This document shows positions 54,988 through 63,965 of a stretch of DNA of 64,000 nucleotides, in pieces; the stretch's first letter is position 1; each line of letters starts with the position of its first letter. Source of the DNA: RGIG3009 sp045648765 (lineage in GTDB: Bacteria > Bacillota > Clostridia > Oscillospirales > Acutalibacteraceae). The DNA is taken from positions 1 through 64,000 of the forward strand of contig JAZROQ010000033.1 in NCBI GenBank assembly GCA_045648765.1. The letters are read 5' to 3'. A model generated the notes under the pieces. The model made no database searches. It was not told where the DNA came from and saw only the letters and a program-made list of their open reading frames with translations. Made by a program: the position numbers and the translations under genes.

Positions 54988-57171
54988 ATGAAAAAATATT
55001 ATACAAGTATCAAGTTTTTATGTTTTTTCCTCGTTGCTGTTTTTCTTTTTCAAACAACAGCATCAGCGGGGCCTATCACAGGAACGGTTACGGCTGAACC
55101 GATAAACGCCGAAGAAACCTTTGTTGAAGTCACTTCTCTACGGGAAGAATCTGTGAAAACTTTCCAAAAAGGAAATGGCAATTATGTGGCGGCAATTTAC
55201 GGAGAAGCCGTTCATTATAAGGATGAAGATGGAAATTGGCAAGAAATTGACAATTCATTGATTCCAACAACCGTGTCTGCCGCTCAATTGGCGGATGCTG
55301 GTGTGAATGTTACCACTGCCAATACATCGCCGGTAGCATATCGCAAAAACGTTTCGAACCCGTTTGAGGTGAACTTGCCAAATACTTTAACAGTTAATAA
55401 TCCTATAACCGTCACCTACAAAGGTCATACGCTGGGATTTTCTTTGCAAGATATGTCGTTACAATCCGGAACAGTTGCCGAAGTTGTAGACACAGCATCC
55501 AAAGCAAAAACAACTCAGCTAGAAGAATATTCAATCATCAGCAACGATAGTATTCTTTCCTACGGTCAGGTATTCCCGAATACGCAGTTAACCTATGAAA
55601 TGCGCGGCAAAAAGCTCAAGGAAAGCTTAATATTCAGCGCGCCACCCACTCAAGCTACTTTTGCGTTTCGGTTTTATTACGAACAATTGTACCCCGAGTT
55701 GTTACAAACCGGCGAAGTTCAATTTTACGCAGATAATACAAAATCCGGGGAACCCGTGTTTGTGATTGCCGCCCCGTATATGTTTGATTCGGGTGAAGGC
55801 TACAGTGCCGCTGTTGATGTGGAGCTTGTACCGGTCGCCGACGGATGCCTTTACAAATTAACGCCCGATGCCGATTGGCTAAATGCCAAAGAACGGGTAT
55901 ATCCGGTAACACTGGACCCCACCGTTACCACTTCTCTCACACAAACCGAAATTCATGATAATTGTGTTCACCAAAGCGACCCAAATACGAATTATATCAA
56001 TGCTGACAGACTGTATGTTGGTTCGGTTGTGCTCAGTTCTGGAACTTTCGAAAGCCGTACCTACATCAAATTCCCAAGAGTCAGTTCCATTCCCACAACA
56101 GCATTTATTGTCAATGCGACCATGACTTTGAACCATCATACCAATTCATCCTATCAAAGCGCTTCTAACAATACCATCGATGTATATGATTGTGGAAGCA
56201 ATGTATGGGGAACCAGCAACATCACGTGGAACGCACAAAAGAACTTTGTTTTTACCAACCGCATTTGTACCCGTATCACTGATAAATCCTATTCGGTTGA
56301 GAATTTTGATGTCACAAAACTGGTTCGCAGTTGGTACAAAACCACGGCTTCTAACAACGGCTTGGTCATTAAGCCGCGAACGGTGTATACCAATGCATCC
56401 AATCGCACGGGATATTACAGCAGTGATATCAGTTCTTCCATTTCGTCCAAGCGACCGCATATAACGATTGAGTACCGAAATTATAAAACAATCACAATGA
56501 AACACTTTTATGATAGTGCGTATAATACTCGATATACCGGAACTGGTGCCAATGCGCCGGCAAGCAAAATAGCGAGTTACCAAGCTCTGTATACTAATTA
56601 TATGCGAGAGGTGTTTGGGCTCAATCTTACAAGCAGTGTTACCTATCAACAGTCGGAACAAGACCGATGCACACATGGCGCAGGGTCGAATATCAATTCG
56701 TTTTGTAATTTAACATTAAATGGGACATGTAGTTATCATAGTGGACGATATCATTGTACCAACGCGGCGCATCATTTGTTCACTTTACCTACCGGTGTGT
56801 CTACCCCAACCAATACTCAACGAGTTATTAAGTGGACAGGACATCCGCTTTGTGAAGGATGCCCATCAGGAGGCCATATAGCGGTTATCGGTGCAGTTGC
56901 CGTATTTAACGGCTCTCAAATATCTGTACGATGGGCAGATTACTTGGAATCTGATGAGCGAGATGCGACTTCAGTGGGCACAATCGCTCATGAAATGGGG
57001 CATACTTTCGGATGCGACGATGGTGGAGCAGAGGTTCATTCAAACAATAGTTGTGTAATGAAATCGGGTGTTTCAGATCTTACAAAACTTAGTTATATCA
57101 ATACTTGTAATCCCGAGGCCTATTGCTCAAATTGCCGAACATTGATTAACAATTATATTAATGCCCTATAG
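54988..57171 (+). CDS. Secreted DNRLRE-domain protein with C-terminal metzincin-like protease
   Basis: 727 residues. Signal peptide (about 1-27, ending TASA-G). Residues about 40-310 look like the N-terminal beta-rich region of RHS/wall-associated proteins (YPVTLDPTVTTS at its end). A DNRLRE domain follows (about 315-500; IHDNCV, NYINADRLYVGS, RTYIKF, FDVTKLVRSWY). The C-terminal part (about 505-727) has HEMGHTFGCDD: H668, E669, H672, D678, the HExxHxxGxxD zinc site of snapalysin-like metzincins, and a Met-turn SCVMKSG (M691). Cysteine-rich, so disulfides are likely. It starts a cassette with a lipoprotein gene 15 bp downstream. Substrate unknown. Confidence 0.82.
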   Translation: MKKYYTSIKFLCFFLVAVFLFQTTASAGPITGTVTAEPINAEETFVEVTSLREESVKTFQKGNGNYVAAIYGEAVHYKDEDGNWQEIDNSLIPTTVSAAQLADAGVNVTTANTSPVAYRKNVSNPFEVNLPNTLTVNNPITVTYKGHTLGFSLQDMSLQSGTVAEVVDTASKAKTTQLEEYSIISNDSILSYGQVFPNTQLTYEMRGKKLKESLIFSAPPTQATFAFRFYYEQLYPELLQTGEVQFYADNTKSGEPVFVIAAPYMFDSGEGYSAAVDVELVPVADGCLYKLTPDADWLNAKERVYPVTLDPTVTTSLTQTEIHDNCVHQSDPNTNYINADRLYVGSVVLSSGTFESRTYIKFPRVSSIPTTAFIVNATMTLNHHTNSSYQSASNNTIDVYDCGSNVWGTSNITWNAQKNFVFTNRICTRITDKSYSVENFDVTKLVRSWYKTTASNNGLVIKPRTVYTNASNRTGYYSSDISSSISSKRPHITIEYRNYKTITMKHFYDSAYNTRYTGTGANAPASKIASYQALYTNYMREVFGLNLTSSVTYQQSEQDRCTHGAGSNINSFCNLTLNGTCSYHSGRYHCTNAAHHLFTLPTGVSTPTNTQRVIKWTGHPLCEGCPSGGHIAVIGAVAVFNGSQISVRWADYLESDERDATSVGTIAHEMGHTFGCDDGGAEVHSNNSCVMKSGVSDLTKLSYINTCNPEAYCSNCRTLINNYINAL

Positions 57172-57186
57172 GCGAGGAGGATAAAA

Positions 57187-57942
57187 ATGAGAATACGGCG
57201 ACTAATTGTGTGTTTGCTTGGCGTTTTTATTACATTTTTTCTTACAGCGTGTACGCCGACCAAACCAACGGATACAACTGTGACGACCACTTTTGTTAAT
57301 ATAAATACAACTACAACTACAAGATATCCGTCAACCCTTGTAGGCACAACAACTACCCATACAAGGGTGGATGTGCCGAGTAATCAAACAACAATTAACA
57401 CAACATCCTCCCAAGGAACAACCAAACTTTGTTATAGCTATCCGCAGAAATACAAAGCATTTACCACTATAGAGGATTATTGTAATTTTGTAAAAACCGC
57501 TGATGAACAGACGTTACGGTCGATCTTCACGAAAAAGGAGTATGACGGGTCGATGTATTTTGACAAGGATAAGTTCCAAATCATTTTGCAAGATTGTCAA
57601 TACTTTTTGCCGGTTATACCCGTGGGGTATACATTCAAATATATTAGACTGGCAACAATTGACCCATTGTTAATTTCTTTTGAACAGGACAATATCGAGT
57701 ATTGTATATTCTGCTTTATGAGTAAAGAGGAAAAGATGACTTATATGCAAGAAAACGAGAGTTTCTTGAAACCTGACGGAACAAAGGTGGTTGTAGAATA
57801 TTCTCCTATTGATGACGGCGGTGGAACGTGTTATTGGGAAGAAAGCGGATATCAGTGCTTTGCTTGGTTTAAAAAAGAAAACAAGAAGCAAATGTGGGAT
57901 TTGATAAAGGCATTTGAGTTGAAAATTATGCCGATTGAGTAA
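57187..57942 (+). CDS. Threonine-rich lipoprotein, paralogue 1
   Basis: 251 residues. Signal peptide with lipobox LTAC (C22), then a Thr-rich stalk (about 25-80). The globular domain (about 85-251) shares with paralogue 2 the segments YKAFTTIEDYCNFVKTADEQTLRSIF, GYTFKYI, GGGTCYWEESGYQCFAWF and the C-terminus FELKIMPIE. Two Cys in the CYWEESGYQC segment may form a disulfide. No known family recognised. It lies 15 bp after the metalloprotease gene, so it is probably cotranscribed. GCGAGGAGG precedes the ATG. Confidence 0.8.
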   Translation: MRIRRLIVCLLGVFITFFLTACTPTKPTDTTVTTTFVNINTTTTTRYPSTLVGTTTTHTRVDVPSNQTTINTTSSQGTTKLCYSYPQKYKAFTTIEDYCNFVKTADEQTLRSIFTKKEYDGSMYFDKDKFQIILQDCQYFLPVIPVGYTFKYIRLATIDPLLISFEQDNIEYCIFCFMSKEEKMTYMQENESFLKPDGTKVVVEYSPIDDGGGTCYWEESGYQCFAWFKKENKKQMWDLIKAFELKIMPIE

Positions 57943-57990
57943 ATCGGTATACAGTTTTCAACCGCAGTTATCACCAATTAACGGAAAAGA

Positions 57991-58021
57991 CAGATGAGCG
58001 TTTGCTCATCTGCCTTTTTTT
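57991..58021 (+). terminator. Terminator after lipoprotein paralogue 1
   Basis: 9-bp perfect stem (57991-57999 with 58004-58012), GTTT loop, then CC and a run of T. Confidence 0.88.
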
Positions 58022-58037
58022 CGTGGTAAATCCTCGG

Positions 58038-58066
58038 TTGACTTTTTCCTATGGATTTGATATAGT
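58038..58066 (+). promoter_or_regulatory. Promoter of the surface cassette, copy B
   Basis: TTGACT (58038-58043), 17-bp spacer, TATAGT (58061-58066). Confidence 0.75.
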
Positions 58067-58072
58067 AGATGT

Positions 58073-58157
58073 GTAAGAAGTGACGTACAGTCGACGATTT
58101 GTGCGCCATGTTGACTGCGCACAAATCATCCGTGATAGGGATGATTTGTGCTTTTTT
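58073..58157 (+). ncRNA. Unrecognised attenuator leader, copy B
   Basis: Same layout as copy A. Strand 1 is 58096-58106, strand 2 is 58117-58130, and strand 3 is 58140-58151, followed by six T (58152-58157). The strand 1-2 loop is 10 nt here against 21 nt in copy A; both terminator loops are 9 nt but differ in sequence. The terminator ends about 28 nt before the start codon of lipoprotein paralogue 2. Confidence 0.72.
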
Positions 58158-58185
58158 GTTCCTTGTAACACAAAGGGGGATGAAA

Positions 58186-58947
58186 ATGAGAATACAACGA
58201 CCACTTGTATGTTTTTTTGGTGTTTTTCTTGTTCTTTTTGTCACGGCGTGTGCGCCTATCAAATTAACAGATACAACCGTAACAACCACTTTTGATAATG
58301 GCAGCACTACGACAACGCATCCGTCAACCTCGATTGAGACAACAGTTCCTCAAACGCAAGAAACTACGCGAAGCGATAAAACAAAAAATCCCACAACTAC
58401 TTTCCAAAGTATTACACACACAACCAGTCCCCCTCATCCAAAAAAATATAAGGCTTTTACCTCTTTGGACGACTATTGCAATTTTGCCAAAACCGTTGAC
58501 GAACAGGAACTGCGGTCGATTTTCACAATGCAGAATTCCGACGACTCAGGATATTTCGACGAAAAAACGTTTGAAATCATTTTGAAAGACCGTCAATACT
58601 TTGTACCTATCATACCTATGGGTTATACGTTCAAAGGCATTGAACTGTCGACAATTAACCCAATGGTGATTGCTTTTGAGCGAGAGGGAAAGGAATACGC
58701 TTTATGCTGTTATATGAGCAAAACAAAAAAACGACTTGACGTGGAAGAAGATGACAGTTTTTCAAAGCAAGACGGCACCAAAGTAACAGTGGACCTTTAT
58801 CCGGACAATTCCGTGTCTGCGGGAGGTGGAACCTGTTACTGGGAAGAAAGCGGATATCAATGCTTTACTCGTTTTACCAAAGAAGGCAAGGAGAAAATGT
58901 GGGATTTTATAAAGACATTTGAACTAAAAATTATGCCGATTGAGTAA
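58186..58947 (+). CDS. Threonine-rich lipoprotein, paralogue 2
   Basis: 253 residues from MRIQRPLVCFFGVF; AAAGGGGG lies 6 nt before this ATG, and the start matches paralogue 1 (MRIRRLIVCLLGVF). Lipobox VTAC (C22), Thr-rich stalk (about 25-85), then a domain related to paralogue 1 over its whole length (KYKAFTSLDDYCNFAKTVDEQ, GYTFKGIELSTINP, GGGTCYWEESGYQCF, FELKIMPIE). Function unknown. It has its own copy of the attenuator leader and its own terminator. The longer in-frame ORF starts inside the leader and is rejected. Confidence 0.82.
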   Translation: MRIQRPLVCFFGVFLVLFVTACAPIKLTDTTVTTTFDNGSTTTTHPSTSIETTVPQTQETTRSDKTKNPTTTFQSITHTTSPPHPKKYKAFTSLDDYCNFAKTVDEQELRSIFTMQNSDDSGYFDEKTFEIILKDRQYFVPIIPMGYTFKGIELSTINPMVIAFEREGKEYALCCYMSKTKKRLDVEEDDSFSKQDGTKVTVDLYPDNSVSAGGGTCYWEESGYQCFTRFTKEGKEKMWDFIKTFELKIMPIE

Positions 58948-58979
58948 ATCGGCACACAAGGTTATTGCAAACTAAGACA

Positions 58980-59017
58980 AAAAAGCATCGACAAGGATTT
59001 CCTTGTCGATGCTTTTT
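58980..59017. terminator. Bidirectional terminator between lipoprotein paralogue 2 and argS
   Basis: 17-bp perfect stem (58980-58996 with 59001-59017), ATTT loop, T tracts on both strands. Confidence 0.92.
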
Positions 59018-59018
59018 T

Positions 59019-60758
59019 TTACATACTTTCGGGTGTGTCAATTTTGAGCAATGTCAACACGTTTTTAAGAACCAAGCGTGTGGCTTGGCACAGGCAAAGA
59101 CGTGCTTGTTGCAGCGGTTCGTCCACACCGCGCACACGACAAGCGTTGTAGAACTTGTGGAAAAGTGTGGCGAGTTCCACCGCATACCGCGTCATACCCG
59201 CAGGGTCGTACGCTTTGGCACAAGCCACGATTTCGGCAGAGTAGGCGGAAAGGTGACGAATCAGTTCGGTTTCTTCGGGCGCTGTGAGCAAACACAAGGT
59301 ATCTTTGTTTGCCTCGTTCAGCGTAACGCCGTCTTCGGTCAACGTGCGGAAAATGGAGCAGATACGTGCGTGGGCATATTGCACGTAGTAAACAGGGTTA
59401 GAGGAAGATTGTTCGATAGCGAGCCCTAAATCAAAATCCATTTGTGTGGAAGCTTCCCGCAAGTTAAAGAAGAAGCGGGCGGCATCTACCGGAACTTCGT
59501 CTAACAAATCTGCCAGTTGAATGGCTTTGCCCGAACGTTTGGACATACGCACGACTTCGCCGTCGCGCATAAGCCGTACCAGTTGCATGAGCACGACTTG
59601 CAAGTTATTGCCGTCGAGACCAATGGCATCCAACGCGCCTTTCATACGCGCCACGTGGCCGTGGTGGTCAGCACCCCAAACGTCAATACAAGTATCAAAA
59701 CCGCGGGCAAATTTGTTGCGGTGATAGGCAATGTCTGCGGCAAAGTAGGTGGGATTGCCGTTGGCACGGACCAACACTTCGTCTTTGATGCCTTCTTCGA
59801 CACCGTCGCGATTGGTATGTTTTTTACCTTGGTATTTTTCGCCGTGTTCACCGGCTTTGTACCACAAAGCGCCGTCTTTTTCGTACGTTAAACCGCGTTC
59901 GGTCAACAGCTCAATAACTTCTGCCAACTCGCCGTTTTGGTGCAAGGTGGATTCCGTGAACCAGCGGTCGTAAACAATGCGGTATTTTGCCATATCTTTT
60001 TGCATTTTGTCAATATTCAGCGGCAAAGCATAGGCAATCAAAGCTTCGCGGCGTTCTTTTTCATTGCACTCGACATAACGGTCGCCGTGCAGTTCGGCAA
60101 AGGCGGCGGCATGAGCGCGGATATCGTCGCCGTGGTAGGCGTCTTCCGGCATTTGCACCGCATCTTCACCGCGGAAGATTTGCAGGTAGCGAACTTCTAA
60201 CGACAAACCGAATTTTTCGATTTGGTTGCCGGCGTCGTTAATGTAAAACTCGCGCCAAACCTCGTAGCCTGCGGCTTCTAACACAGCCGCCAAGCAGTCG
60301 CCCAAAGCGCCACCGCGGGCGTTGCCCATGTGCATGGGACCGGTGGGGTTGGCAGAAACGAATTCCACCATCACCTTTTTGCCTTTTCCGTAATCGCTGC
60401 GACCGTAGTTTTCTTTTTGCGAAAGAATTTGGGCTACCGCATCGGCATAAAAGGCGGGGGAAAGAAACACGTTTAAAAAGCCGGGACCGGCAACTTCGGC
60501 ACGGTCAAAATAAGTGTTTTCAAGCGCTAAATATTTGACGATGCTTTCGGCAATTTGGCGGGGGGCTTTGTGAAAAGCACGTGCCGACACCATGGCAACG
60601 TTGGCGGCAAAATCACCGTTTTTGCGGTCTGCCGGTACTTCGATGGTGAAATCCGGCAACGGTTCGTTCGGTAATTCGTTTGCCGATATAGCACACGCGA
60701 CAGCGGCGCGAATAGCAGTATCGAGTTGTTGTTGGGTTTGTTCTGCGATTGTTAACAT
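59019..60758 (-). CDS. argS: Arginyl-tRNA synthetase
   Basis: 579 residues. Class I synthetase. N-terminal additional domain (about 1-115), HIGH-type motif ANPTGPMHMGNARGGALGD near 135-153, KMSKS-type MSKRSGKAIQL near 408, and a helical anticodon-binding C-terminal domain with DALT-type features ending TLLKIDTPESM. It charges tRNA-Arg; a tRNA-Arg(ACG) gene is at 39.7 kb. It overlaps the DUF1934 gene by 7 bp, as in Bacillus ywiB-argS. Confidence 0.97.
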   Translation of the reverse strand: MLTIAEQTQQQLDTAIRAAVACAISANELPNEPLPDFTIEVPADRKNGDFAANVAMVSARAFHKAPRQIAESIVKYLALENTYFDRAEVAGPGFLNVFLSPAFYADAVAQILSQKENYGRSDYGKGKKVMVEFVSANPTGPMHMGNARGGALGDCLAAVLEAAGYEVWREFYINDAGNQIEKFGLSLEVRYLQIFRGEDAVQMPEDAYHGDDIRAHAAAFAELHGDRYVECNEKERREALIAYALPLNIDKMQKDMAKYRIVYDRWFTESTLHQNGELAEVIELLTERGLTYEKDGALWYKAGEHGEKYQGKKHTNRDGVEEGIKDEVLVRANGNPTYFAADIAYHRNKFARGFDTCIDVWGADHHGHVARMKGALDAIGLDGNNLQVVLMQLVRLMRDGEVVRMSKRSGKAIQLADLLDEVPVDAARFFFNLREASTQMDFDLGLAIEQSSSNPVYYVQYAHARICSIFRTLTEDGVTLNEANKDTLCLLTAPEETELIRHLSAYSAEIVACAKAYDPAGMTRYAVELATLFHKFYNACRVRGVDEPLQQARLCLCQATRLVLKNVLTLLKIDTPESM

Positions 60759-61156
60759 GTTGGCACTTCCTCAACCAAAATTTCTAATTCATTGTTTGTT
60801 GTTCCGTTACCCATGGACATGGTGTAGCCGGCGCATATGGCACCGCCGGTGGCGGATATTTTTGCAGACAGCTTGTGGGTATCGGCAGGAAACGTCATCT
60901 CGCCATACGGCGTTTGGCAGTGGCAAAGATGTTGTTTATTTTCTTCCAGCAAAAGGCGGGTGGCGATTTCGCATTTTCGGATAAACAAAATGCGGGTATC
61001 ATCCACCGAAACAGTGACGGCGGCACCGTCGGGTTCTGTATAACACAATTTAAAACCATTTTTGGTGGCGTTTAGAGTCCCTATGGCATCAAGAACGGTT
61101 GAGCTGGTTTCACCGTCGGCGGTTTGACGATTGCAAAAGTGAACGGTTACATTCAT
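60752..61156 (-). CDS. DUF1934 (YwiB-like) beta-barrel protein
   Basis: 134 residues, cytosolic. DUF1934 forms a small lipocalin-like barrel of unknown function and is typically encoded directly upstream of argS. TRLLLEENKQHLCHCQTPYGEMTFPADTHKL near 65-95 matches the family core (the FxTxYG-type turn). It overlaps murI by 4 bp and argS by 7 bp, so the three genes form one operon. Confidence 0.85.
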   Translation of the reverse strand: MNVTVHFCNRQTADGETSSTVLDAIGTLNATKNGFKLCYTEPDGAAVTVSVDDTRILFIRKCEIATRLLLEENKQHLCHCQTPYGEMTFPADTHKLSAKISATGGAICAGYTMSMGNGTTNNELEILVEEVPTC

Positions 61157-61968
61157 TGCAAATCCTCCACGCGGATTTGTTTGACGTTGTCACCTACCGG
61201 TCTGCCCAAAAACATTTCGGCTACGTTTACAAAGTTGTGTGGACGGTCACTGACAAAAAATTCGCACTCGCCGTTTTTGGTTTGCGAAGACAAGGTGTTG
61301 GTTTGTTGCAACAACGTTTTGCAATACGTAGCGCACGCTTCCCCTGAATTGATCAATGCAACGTTATTGCCCATGATGCGGGAAATGATGGGGGAAAGCA
61401 ATGGAAAATGGGTACAACCCAAAATGATGGTATCGACCTTTTGTTCCATCAGCGGTTGCAAATATTGCCGCAACACAGCTTCGGTGGCAAGGTTGTCAGA
61501 TTCAATCCAACCGCTTTCCACAAGCGATACCAAAACGGGACAAGCCGTGGCAAACACTTGAACATCGCTACGCCGCTGTTGCAAAGCTTTTTCAAAAGAG
61601 CGGGATTGTACGGTCACAGCCGTGCCGAGCACACCGATTTTACCGTTTTTGGTGGCGGCCTGTGCGGCGTCTGCCGTGGGCTCTACCACGCCCCAAGCGG
61701 GTACATCCAACGAAGACAACAAATCGCCGGCTACCGAGCTGACGGTGCCGCAAGCGGCAATGATGCACTTAACACCGTGACTTAACAAAAAACGCGAGTT
61801 TTGCAAGGTGAAGTGACGAATAATCTCGGGACTGCGCGAACCATACGGAACGCGACCGGTGTCGCCAAAATAAATCAAGTTTTCGTTTGGTAAACGCTTT
61901 AACAGTTCGCGAACCACGGTAAGCCCCCCTAAGCCGGAGTCAAACACACCGATTGGACGATTATCCAT
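61153..61968 (-). CDS. murI: Glutamate racemase
   Basis: 271 residues. Cofactor-independent racemase that supplies D-Glu for peptidoglycan. PIGVFDSGLGGLTVVREL (5-22) carries the catalytic Asp/Ser region, IIAACGTVSS near 69-78 the first catalytic Cys, and TIILGCTHFPLL near 180 the second Cys-Thr-His. The usual CNTA reads CGTV, a substitution of the substrate-contacting Asn. A good promoter precedes it; GGTGGTG is the ribosome site. Confidence 0.95.
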   Translation of the reverse strand: MDNRPIGVFDSGLGGLTVVRELLKRLPNENLIYFGDTGRVPYGSRSPEIIRHFTLQNSRFLLSHGVKCIIAACGTVSSVAGDLLSSLDVPAWGVVEPTADAAQAATKNGKIGVLGTAVTVQSRSFEKALQQRRSDVQVFATACPVLVSLVESGWIESDNLATEAVLRQYLQPLMEQKVDTIILGCTHFPLLSPIISRIMGNNVALINSGEACATYCKTLLQQTNTLSSQTKNGECEFFVSDRPHNFVNVAEMFLGRPVGDNVKQIRVEDLQ

Positions 61969-61999
61969 AACTTTTCACCACCTTTTCTTATACTATGTT

Positions 62000-62028
62000 A
62001 TCATAGCACAGTTTATTTCGAAATACAA
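62000..62028 (-). promoter_or_regulatory. Promoter of murI-DUF1934-argS
   Basis: Minus strand TTGTAT (62023-62028), 17-bp spacer, TATGAT (62000-62005). Confidence 0.75.
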
Positions 62029-62036
62029 CCAAAATA

Positions 62037-62068
62037 GAAAAAAACCCCAACCGTTATGCGGTTGGGGT
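62037..62068 (-). terminator. Terminator of the PTS IIC / CDP-alcohol operon
   Basis: 10-bp perfect stem (62044-62053 with 62059-62068), 5-nt loop, then T run on the minus strand. Confidence 0.88.
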
Positions 62069-62073
62069 AAAAA

Positions 62074-62643
62074 TCATAAAACATGAAAGATGCTTTTTGC
62101 TTGAGCCGGATATTCCTTTGCGCGGCAGTGAATGAGTAGTTCTTCCAGGGAAGATATGGCACATGCAGCGCAGGCAATCCACGAAACAACGGTGGCATTG
62201 ACAAACAACAGCAAGTAAGGAACACAGAACAAGACAATGCCGGTTGCTTTGTTGGCGTAGGTATGTAGGGAAGAAAAGCAACGATACCGAATAGCAGCTA
62301 ATGAGTACATTAGGATTCGCAACAGCACCAGTGCAGACACCGCATACCATACTGCCCTTGGAACACGCGGTACCAAAAAGGGGATAACGTGGGTTAACAT
62401 GGAAGCATAAAACAGCAAATCGGCAATACTGTCCAAACGCGAACCTAAAATGCTGGTGAGTTTAAAACGACGTGCTATAAAGCCGTCGACCGCGTCACTG
62501 ATACCGCACAAAGAATACAGAATATAAAACATTGTCGAAAAAGAAGGCAAAAACAGCAAAACAAGGGAGCCGACAATGCGAAAACAAGTAATGATATTTG
62601 GTATGTGAGCAAAGCCGAAACGTAATGTTTCCTGTTTTTTCAT
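62074..62643 (-). CDS. CDP-alcohol phosphatidyltransferase family protein
   Basis: 189 residues with about six hydrophobic helices. The catalytic signature D-x2-DG-x2-AR-x8-G-x3-D-x3-D is complete (DAVDGFIARRFKLTSILG then SRLDSIAD, about 50-75). Such enzymes transfer a phosphatidyl group from CDP-diacylglycerol to glycerol phosphate, serine, inositol phosphate or similar. The alcohol substrate cannot be told here. It follows the PTS IIC gene by 19 bp. Confidence 0.9.
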   Translation of the reverse strand: MKKQETLRFGFAHIPNIITCFRIVGSLVLLFLPSFSTMFYILYSLCGISDAVDGFIARRFKLTSILGSRLDSIADLLFYASMLTHVIPFLVPRVPRAVWYAVSALVLLRILMYSLAAIRYRCFSSLHTYANKATGIVLFCVPYLLLFVNATVVSWIACAACAISSLEELLIHCRAKEYPAQAKSIFHVL

Positions 62644-62662
62644 TTTGCAAGTCCTTTCGTTT

Positions 62663-63793
62663 TTATAAATCCAGTTTTAAATCGTTTTCCTTGATCCAAC
62701 CAAAATGACGTAACGGCAAACTGATTAACCATGTTAATATAGCCGGTAATACCACGGCAATGAGCAAAAGACCCACCCAATCCATCACGGAAGGGGAGAT
62801 GACCACAGCCCCTTGTTTGATGGCGGCGGCAGAGGGCTCGAGCCAACCGGTAATGACACCGATGGGGCCTACCAATCCGCAAGTGCCCATGCCGGATGAT
62901 ACGGCAGCACCGTTCATTTCTAAGCGGAACAGGCAAGTGGCAAGCGGTCCGGTAATAGCCGAGGCAAGTGTGGGTGGGATCCAAATTCGGGGATTGCGAA
63001 CGATGTTGCCCATTTGCAACATGCTGGTGCCAAGACCTTGCGCCAAAAGACCACCCACGCGATTTTCGCGGTAACTCATAACGGCAAAACCGACCATTTG
63101 AGCACAGCAACCCGCCAAGGCAGCACCGCCCGCCAGACCGGTCAGGCTTAAAGCTGCGCAAATGGCAGCACTGCTAATCGGCAAGGTCAGCGCAATTCCG
63201 ACGATAACGGAAACTAAAATGCCCATCACAAAGGGATGTTGCGTGGTTGCCCACATGATCAGATTGCCTGTCCAGCTGGCAGCTGTGCCGATGGGGGAGG
63301 CCACCAAATAGGCAAAACCCACGCCGCACAGAATGGTGACGATGGGAGTTGCTAAAATATCGATTTTGGTTTCTTTGCTGATGGCTTTGCCGATTTCGGC
63401 AGCGAAAATTGCCACGAAAAACACAGCCAAAGGACCACCGGCGCCTCCCAAAATGTTGGTGGCAAAGCCAACCGAAATGAGTGAAAAAAGAACCAAAGGA
63501 GGAGCGTTGAGTGCACGACCGATGGCAACCGCCATGCCCGGACCTACCATTAACGAACATAAGCCGCCTAAGGTGTAGTGCAAAGCGTTTTCACCTTTGC
63601 CAATGGTAAAAAGCGTTTCTTGCAAGAAGCCGATGCCGGCTTGTGAACCCAGGGTGTCTAAAATGGTTCCAACCAGCAACGTGCAAAACAAGCCTTGTGC
63701 CATAGCGCTCATGGCATCAATAAAGTATCGTTTTGCCGAAAAAACAATGTCTTTTCGCTTTAAAAAAGCCTTTATCTTTCCCAACTTTTCCAC
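62663..63793 (-). CDS. PTS_EIIC_2-family membrane transporter, orphan IIC
   Basis: 376 residues with about ten hydrophobic segments. RYFIDAMSAMAQGLFCTLLVGTILDTLG near 22-49 and the Gly-rich LTGLAGGAALAGCCAQMVGFAVMSYREN near 217 match the PF13303-type IIC family, which is usually encoded without IIA or IIB partners, as here. Substrate unknown; it may be a facilitator rather than a phosphotransferase-coupled carrier. The upstream minus-strand region has a TGGTATAAA extended -10. Confidence 0.82.
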   Translation of the reverse strand: MEKLGKIKAFLKRKDIVFSAKRYFIDAMSAMAQGLFCTLLVGTILDTLGSQAGIGFLQETLFTIGKGENALHYTLGGLCSLMVGPGMAVAIGRALNAPPLVLFSLISVGFATNILGGAGGPLAVFFVAIFAAEIGKAISKETKIDILATPIVTILCGVGFAYLVASPIGTAASWTGNLIMWATTQHPFVMGILVSVIVGIALTLPISSAAICAALSLTGLAGGAALAGCCAQMVGFAVMSYRENRVGGLLAQGLGTSMLQMGNIVRNPRIWIPPTLASAITGPLATCLFRLEMNGAAVSSGMGTCGLVGPIGVITGWLEPSAAAIKQGAVVISPSVMDWVGLLLIAVVLPAILTWLISLPLRHFGWIKENDLKLDL

Positions 63794-63898
63794 TCCTTTG
63801 GATAACGGATATAAACGTTATTCGCTACCCGATTTTTTTCTATTTTATACCAACCGTTTGCGATGTGCAAGTACTTTTTGGCACGCGCGCGACAAAAG

Positions 63899-63927
63899 TT
63901 GACTTTTTTTGTGAAAAAACATATACT
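63899..63927 (+). promoter_or_regulatory. Promoter of the gene at the right edge
   Basis: TTGACT (63899-63904), 17-bp spacer, TATACT (63922-63927). Confidence 0.82.
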
Positions 63928-63965
63928 TTAACTATCATTTACATTTGCATTGATAAGGAGTTTAT

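Noticed and set aside
57280..57420. ACA/ACT-rich low-complexity tract as a repeat element
   Set aside because: It encodes the Thr-rich stalk in frame, with varied codons, so it is part of the lipoprotein gene.
58099..58185. N-terminal extension of lipoprotein paralogue 2 starting inside the leader
   Set aside because: It would translate through the attenuator terminator, destroys the signal peptide, and is not shared with paralogue 1; ATG 58186 has a good ribosome site.
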